Of a stretch of DNA of 10,257 bases, positions 7,838 to 10,257 are shown piece by piece (position 1 is the stretch's first letter; each line of letters starts with the position of its first letter). Below the pieces are notes generated by a model. It saw only the letters and a list, made by a program, of their open reading frames with translations. It ran no database searches and was not told the origin of the DNA. A program made the position numbers and the translations under genes. Source of the DNA: Cyclobacteriaceae bacterium (GTDB taxonomy: Bacteria; Bacteroidota; Bacteroidia; Cytophagales; Cyclobacteriaceae); assembly GCA_029861825.1 (NCBI GenBank), contig JAOTYN010000117.1, positions 1 through 10,257 on the forward strand, written 5' to 3'.

Positions 7838-9232
7838 CTAACTCCATAGTCGGTCCCAGGAACGGATCTCATTCCACTCCGGGGTAGGTGCAAATAATTT
7901 CTCTCCTTTAATCAAAAACTCTTTTACTACTTCTTCATTTAATTCAACGCCTAATCCCGGTGACTCGGGCACCTTTACATACCCGCCCTGTACCAGTGGC
8001 TTTTCTATGCCCTGCACCAAGTCTTCGAATCTGGGATTATCAACAGCATGATGCTCTAACCACATGAAATTCTCGGTAGCCGCTGCCGCGTGAACCGCCC
8101 CCAAGAAGGAAACTGGCCCTGCGGCGTGATGCTGCATAAAACCTACGCCATGAGCTGAAGCGTAATCACCGATTCGTTTGGTTTCCAGAATACCGCCAGC
8201 CGTGTTCGGGTCGGGGTGCACGATATCTACCGCCCTTTTTTCAATCAACTCCTGGAAGCCTCCCTCCAATCGGTAGATATCCTCACCGGTTTGGGTTGGC
8301 GTGGTAGTGGAAAGCGTGATCTCTTTCCACTGATCGGTATATTCCCAGGGAATGATATCCTCGATATAAGCCAGATTATACTTCTCCACGGCACGGGCAA
8401 TTTTAATGGCTTCGTTTACGCCAAAGTGACCCCAATGGTCAGTACCCATAGGGATCTCGTAGCCTATTTGGTTTCGCATCACTTCCAGAAACTCACAAAG
8501 CTTGTTCAAGCCCTTTTCGGTGATTTGTACCCGGGTGAAGGGATGTTTGGTGAGGTTATAACCCCGATATTCATGCTGGTAAGGTTTCAGCTCCCCATCC
8601 GGGGCATTGACGAGTGTACCGGGAATGTCCTTCAATAAGTTGGTGCCAATGTCCATCTTTAAAGCGGTATACCCTTTATCGATCCTGGCCTGCATGCGCT
8701 GGGCATACTCCTGCGGATCCTTGCTGATGGTGGTGTCGCAGTACAATCTTACCTGGTCGCGGTACTTCCCACCCAATAATTGATAGACCGGGACGCCATA
8801 GGCCTTACCAACTATGTCCCAAAGCGCCATCTCTACACCGGAAACTCCGCCACCTTGACGGCCGTGGTGTCCAAATTGACTGACCTTTTTGAACAAACGC
8901 TCCACGTTACAGGGATTTTCTCCCAACAACCTGCTTTTCAAGAATAATGCATACTGCTTGGCGGCACCATCCCTCACATCGCCGTGACCCACGATACCCT
9001 GATTGGTATAGATCCTTACTATAGGCGTTCTAAACACCACTTCACTGATCTCGGCAATTCTCATATCGGTGATCTTAAGTTCTGAAGGACTGGAACGGCG
9101 ATTCACCTTCTGAGTGGTATACTCCAATTGTTCTTCAATGGGTGCAAAAGCCATTCCGGCTAGGCTTAGGCCACTTAGGCCGAGGGTATTGAGGAAGGTT
9201 CTACGGGTTGATTTATTTTGTGAATTTTTCAT
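7838..9232 (-). CDS. Tat-exported enolase-superfamily dehydratase/racemase (mandelate racemase subgroup)
   Basis: A 464-residue enzyme of the mandelate racemase/muconate lactonizing family, of a type that usually dehydrates or epimerises sugar acids by abstracting the proton next to a carboxylate. The N-terminus STRRTFLNTLGLSGLSLAGMAFA (8-30) is a twin-arginine signal with Arg10-Arg11, pointing to folded export to the periplasm. The capping domain follows (about 53-165). In the barrel, strand 2 ends in LKMD (Lys192, Asp194). The Mg2+ ligands are Asp265 in GTDHWGH, Glu291 in AYIED and Glu317 in TGED. Asp341 in VHPDPNTAGG and His368 in MQHHAAG fit the Asp-His dyad of mandelate racemase, and Glu393 follows. 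A loop of about 40 residues (196-236) extends the barrel after strand 2. The ATG at 9232 is preferred over a TTG at 9250, since it puts the twin Arg near the start. It is the first gene of a probable three-gene operon and diverges from a phosphotriesterase-like gene. Substrate unknown; galactonate/gluconate dehydratase-like activity is the best guess. Confidence 0.85.
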   Translation of the reverse strand: MKNSQNKSTRRTFLNTLGLSGLSLAGMAFAPIEEQLEYTTQKVNRRSSPSELKITDMRIAEISEVVFRTPIVRIYTNQGIVGHGDVRDGAAKQYALFLKSRLLGENPCNVERLFKKVSQFGHHGRQGGGVSGVEMALWDIVGKAYGVPVYQLLGGKYRDQVRLYCDTTISKDPQEYAQRMQARIDKGYTALKMDIGTNLLKDIPGTLVNAPDGELKPYQHEYRGYNLTKHPFTRVQITEKGLNKLCEFLEVMRNQIGYEIPMGTDHWGHFGVNEAIKIARAVEKYNLAYIEDIIPWEYTDQWKEITLSTTTPTQTGEDIYRLEGGFQELIEKRAVDIVHPDPNTAGGILETKRIGDYASAHGVGFMQHHAAGPVSFLGAVHAAAATENFMWLEHHAVDNPRFEDLVQGIEKPLVQGGYVKVPESPGLGVELNEEVVKEFLIKGEKLFAPTPEWNEIRSWDRLWS

Positions 9233-9329
9233 AACCAAGGGGATTAACAAACAAGATATAATTTAACCAGGAGAGGAAGTCTTTACAAATCTTTATATTG
9301 GATTAGCTCTTTTATTTCCAATACTAAAA
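9233..9329. promoter_or_regulatory. Divergent intergenic region between two Tat-exported enzymes
   Basis: This 97-bp AT-rich gap must hold the start signals for both divergent genes. On the plus strand TATATTGG (9294-9301) is one mismatch from the Bacteroidota -7 box, but I see no TTTG at the expected -33 distance. The leader ends in ACTAAAA just before the ATG at 9330, an A-rich stretch typical of translation start in this phylum. On the minus strand TTTG (9286-9289) lies about 20 bp from the weak box TAAATTAT. The calls are tentative. Confidence 0.35.
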
Positions 9330-10257
9330 ATGATCAGTAACCGAAGAAATTTCATTAAGCGAAGCCTGCTGAGCTTAGCAGGTTTTATGTGGGGAGCAAA
9401 TGGTTTCGCTTTTAACAGCAAAGCAGGATCTATCATGTCGGTTAATGGGAAAATAAAGGCATCGGATATGGGATTGACCCTTACCCATGAACATATACTG
9501 GTGGATTTCCAGGGAGCTTCAGGTGACATTTGGTGGGACCATGATGAAGTCCTGGAGGTGGTTATACCTTATTTATTGGAACTGAAAAAGTATGGATGCA
9601 AAACGTTCTTTGAGTTCACCCCCAGTTTTATTGGCAAAGATGTGAAGTTATTAAAGAAGTTAGCTTCCGCTACCGATATGCAACTGGTTACCAATACCGG
9701 TTACTACGGGGCCAACAGCAACAAACATATTCCCAAGCACGCCTACCAAGAATCCGCTGCTCAATTGGCCGACCGTTGGATTGAGGATTTCGAAAAGGGC
9801 ATGCAGGGCACCAGCATAAAACCGGGTTTCATTAAAATCGGAGTAAACCCGGGTCCCCTTTCAGAATTTCACAAAAAACTTATTAAGGCGGCTTCTCTCA
9901 CCCACTTAAAGACCGGTTTGACGATCGCCTCGCACACCGGATTGGCAGAACCCGCCCTAGAACAAATCGAGATCCTTAAGGAGAATGGTGTACACCCCCG
10001 ATCATTTATCTGGACACATGCGCAAAATGAAGACGACCTTTCTACTCATAGTAAAGCGGCCTCTGAAGGAGCTTGGGTCAGCCTGGATAATGTGAGCAAG
10101 CAAAATACCCACAAGTATGTGGAAATGATCCAAAATCTTAAGCAAAGCGGATATTTGCATCACATTTTACTGTCACATGATGCTGGATGGTACTCGCCCG
10201 GTGAAACAAACGGCGGAGAATTTCGAGGATACACCGCAATATTCGATGATTTGATCC
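9330..10257 (+). CDS. Tat-exported phosphotriesterase-family metallohydrolase, 3' end beyond window
   Basis: I translated 309 residues from the ATG at 9330; the frame stays open to the right edge, so a short C-terminal part is missing. It belongs to the phosphotriesterase/PHP family of the amidohydrolase superfamily, whose members are lactonases, esterases and phosphotriesterases. All binuclear-metal ligands are present: His53 and His55 in LTHEH, the bridging Lys169 in GFIKIG (carboxylated in the family), His202 in ASHTG, His230 in THAQ and Asp284 in LSHDAG. The N-terminus SNRRNFIKRSLLSLAGF (3-19) is a twin-arginine signal (Arg5-Arg6, consensus RRxFIK), so it should work in the periplasm. It is divergent from a second Tat-exported enzyme, which suggests shared control and a common substrate pool. 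Given the environmental role of most family members, a lactone or ester is a likelier substrate than an organophosphate. The start is fixed by the Tat motif and the A-rich leader. Confidence 0.88.
   Translation, partial: MISNRRNFIKRSLLSLAGFMWGANGFAFNSKAGSIMSVNGKIKASDMGLTLTHEHILVDFQGASGDIWWDHDEVLEVVIPYLLELKKYGCKTFFEFTPSFIGKDVKLLKKLASATDMQLVTNTGYYGANSNKHIPKHAYQESAAQLADRWIEDFEKGMQGTSIKPGFIKIGVNPGPLSEFHKKLIKAASLTHLKTGLTIASHTGLAEPALEQIEILKENGVHPRSFIWTHAQNEDDLSTHSKAASEGAWVSLDNVSKQNTHKYVEMIQNLKQSGYLHHILLSHDAGWYSPGETNGGEFRGYTAIFDDLI

Noticed and set aside
8216..8638. 140-codon plus-strand open frame
   Set aside because: Antisense to the enolase-superfamily active-site region; no signal or motif.
9293..9529. 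Minus-strand open frame of 78 codons
   Set aside because: Covers the divergent control region and the Tat signal and metal motif of the phosphotriesterase-like gene on the other strand.

Overview
The window looks like chromosomal DNA of a free-living member of the Bacteroidota. The clues are A-rich or featureless leaders instead of Shine-Dalgarno sites, weak candidate promoters close to the TTTG / TAnnTTTG type, a short lipoprotein, a beta-rich secreted protein resembling the polymorphic toxin type 23 family, and moderate GC. This is an inference; no rRNA or other phylogenetic marker is present. I found no tRNA, rRNA, CRISPR array, insertion sequence or phage gene.

Layout, left to right. Bases 1-3195 hold a minus-strand pair: a large membrane-anchored patatin-like lipid hydrolase (691-3195), followed 17 bp downstream by the start of a GabD-type succinate-semialdehyde dehydrogenase (1-673) that runs off the left edge. 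A non-coding divergent gap (3196-3471) separates them from two plus-strand genes: an NADP-type D-2-hydroxyacid dehydrogenase (3472-4431) and, after a 274-bp gap in which I see no gene, a long cytoplasmic metallohydrolase related to membrane dipeptidase M19 (4706-6346). These converge on a minus-strand cluster of three genes (9232 down to 6382): a Tat-exported enolase-superfamily dehydratase or racemase, a secreted protein resembling polymorphic toxin type 23, and a small lipoprotein whose start lies one base after the preceding stop. Divergent from that cluster, across 97 bp, is a Tat-exported phosphotriesterase-family hydrolase (9330 to the right edge, incomplete).

How the genes may work together. 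The divergent Tat-exported pair suggests an extracytoplasmic route: a lactonase-type metallohydrolase opens a lactone or ester, and an enolase-superfamily enzyme acts on the carboxylate produced. The cytoplasmic semialdehyde and 2-hydroxyacid dehydrogenases could process related small acids, but they are not in the same transcription units, so a single pathway is only a possibility. The toxin-23-like protein plus lipoprotein pair has the layout of an effector and its protector and is the part least explained by metabolism.
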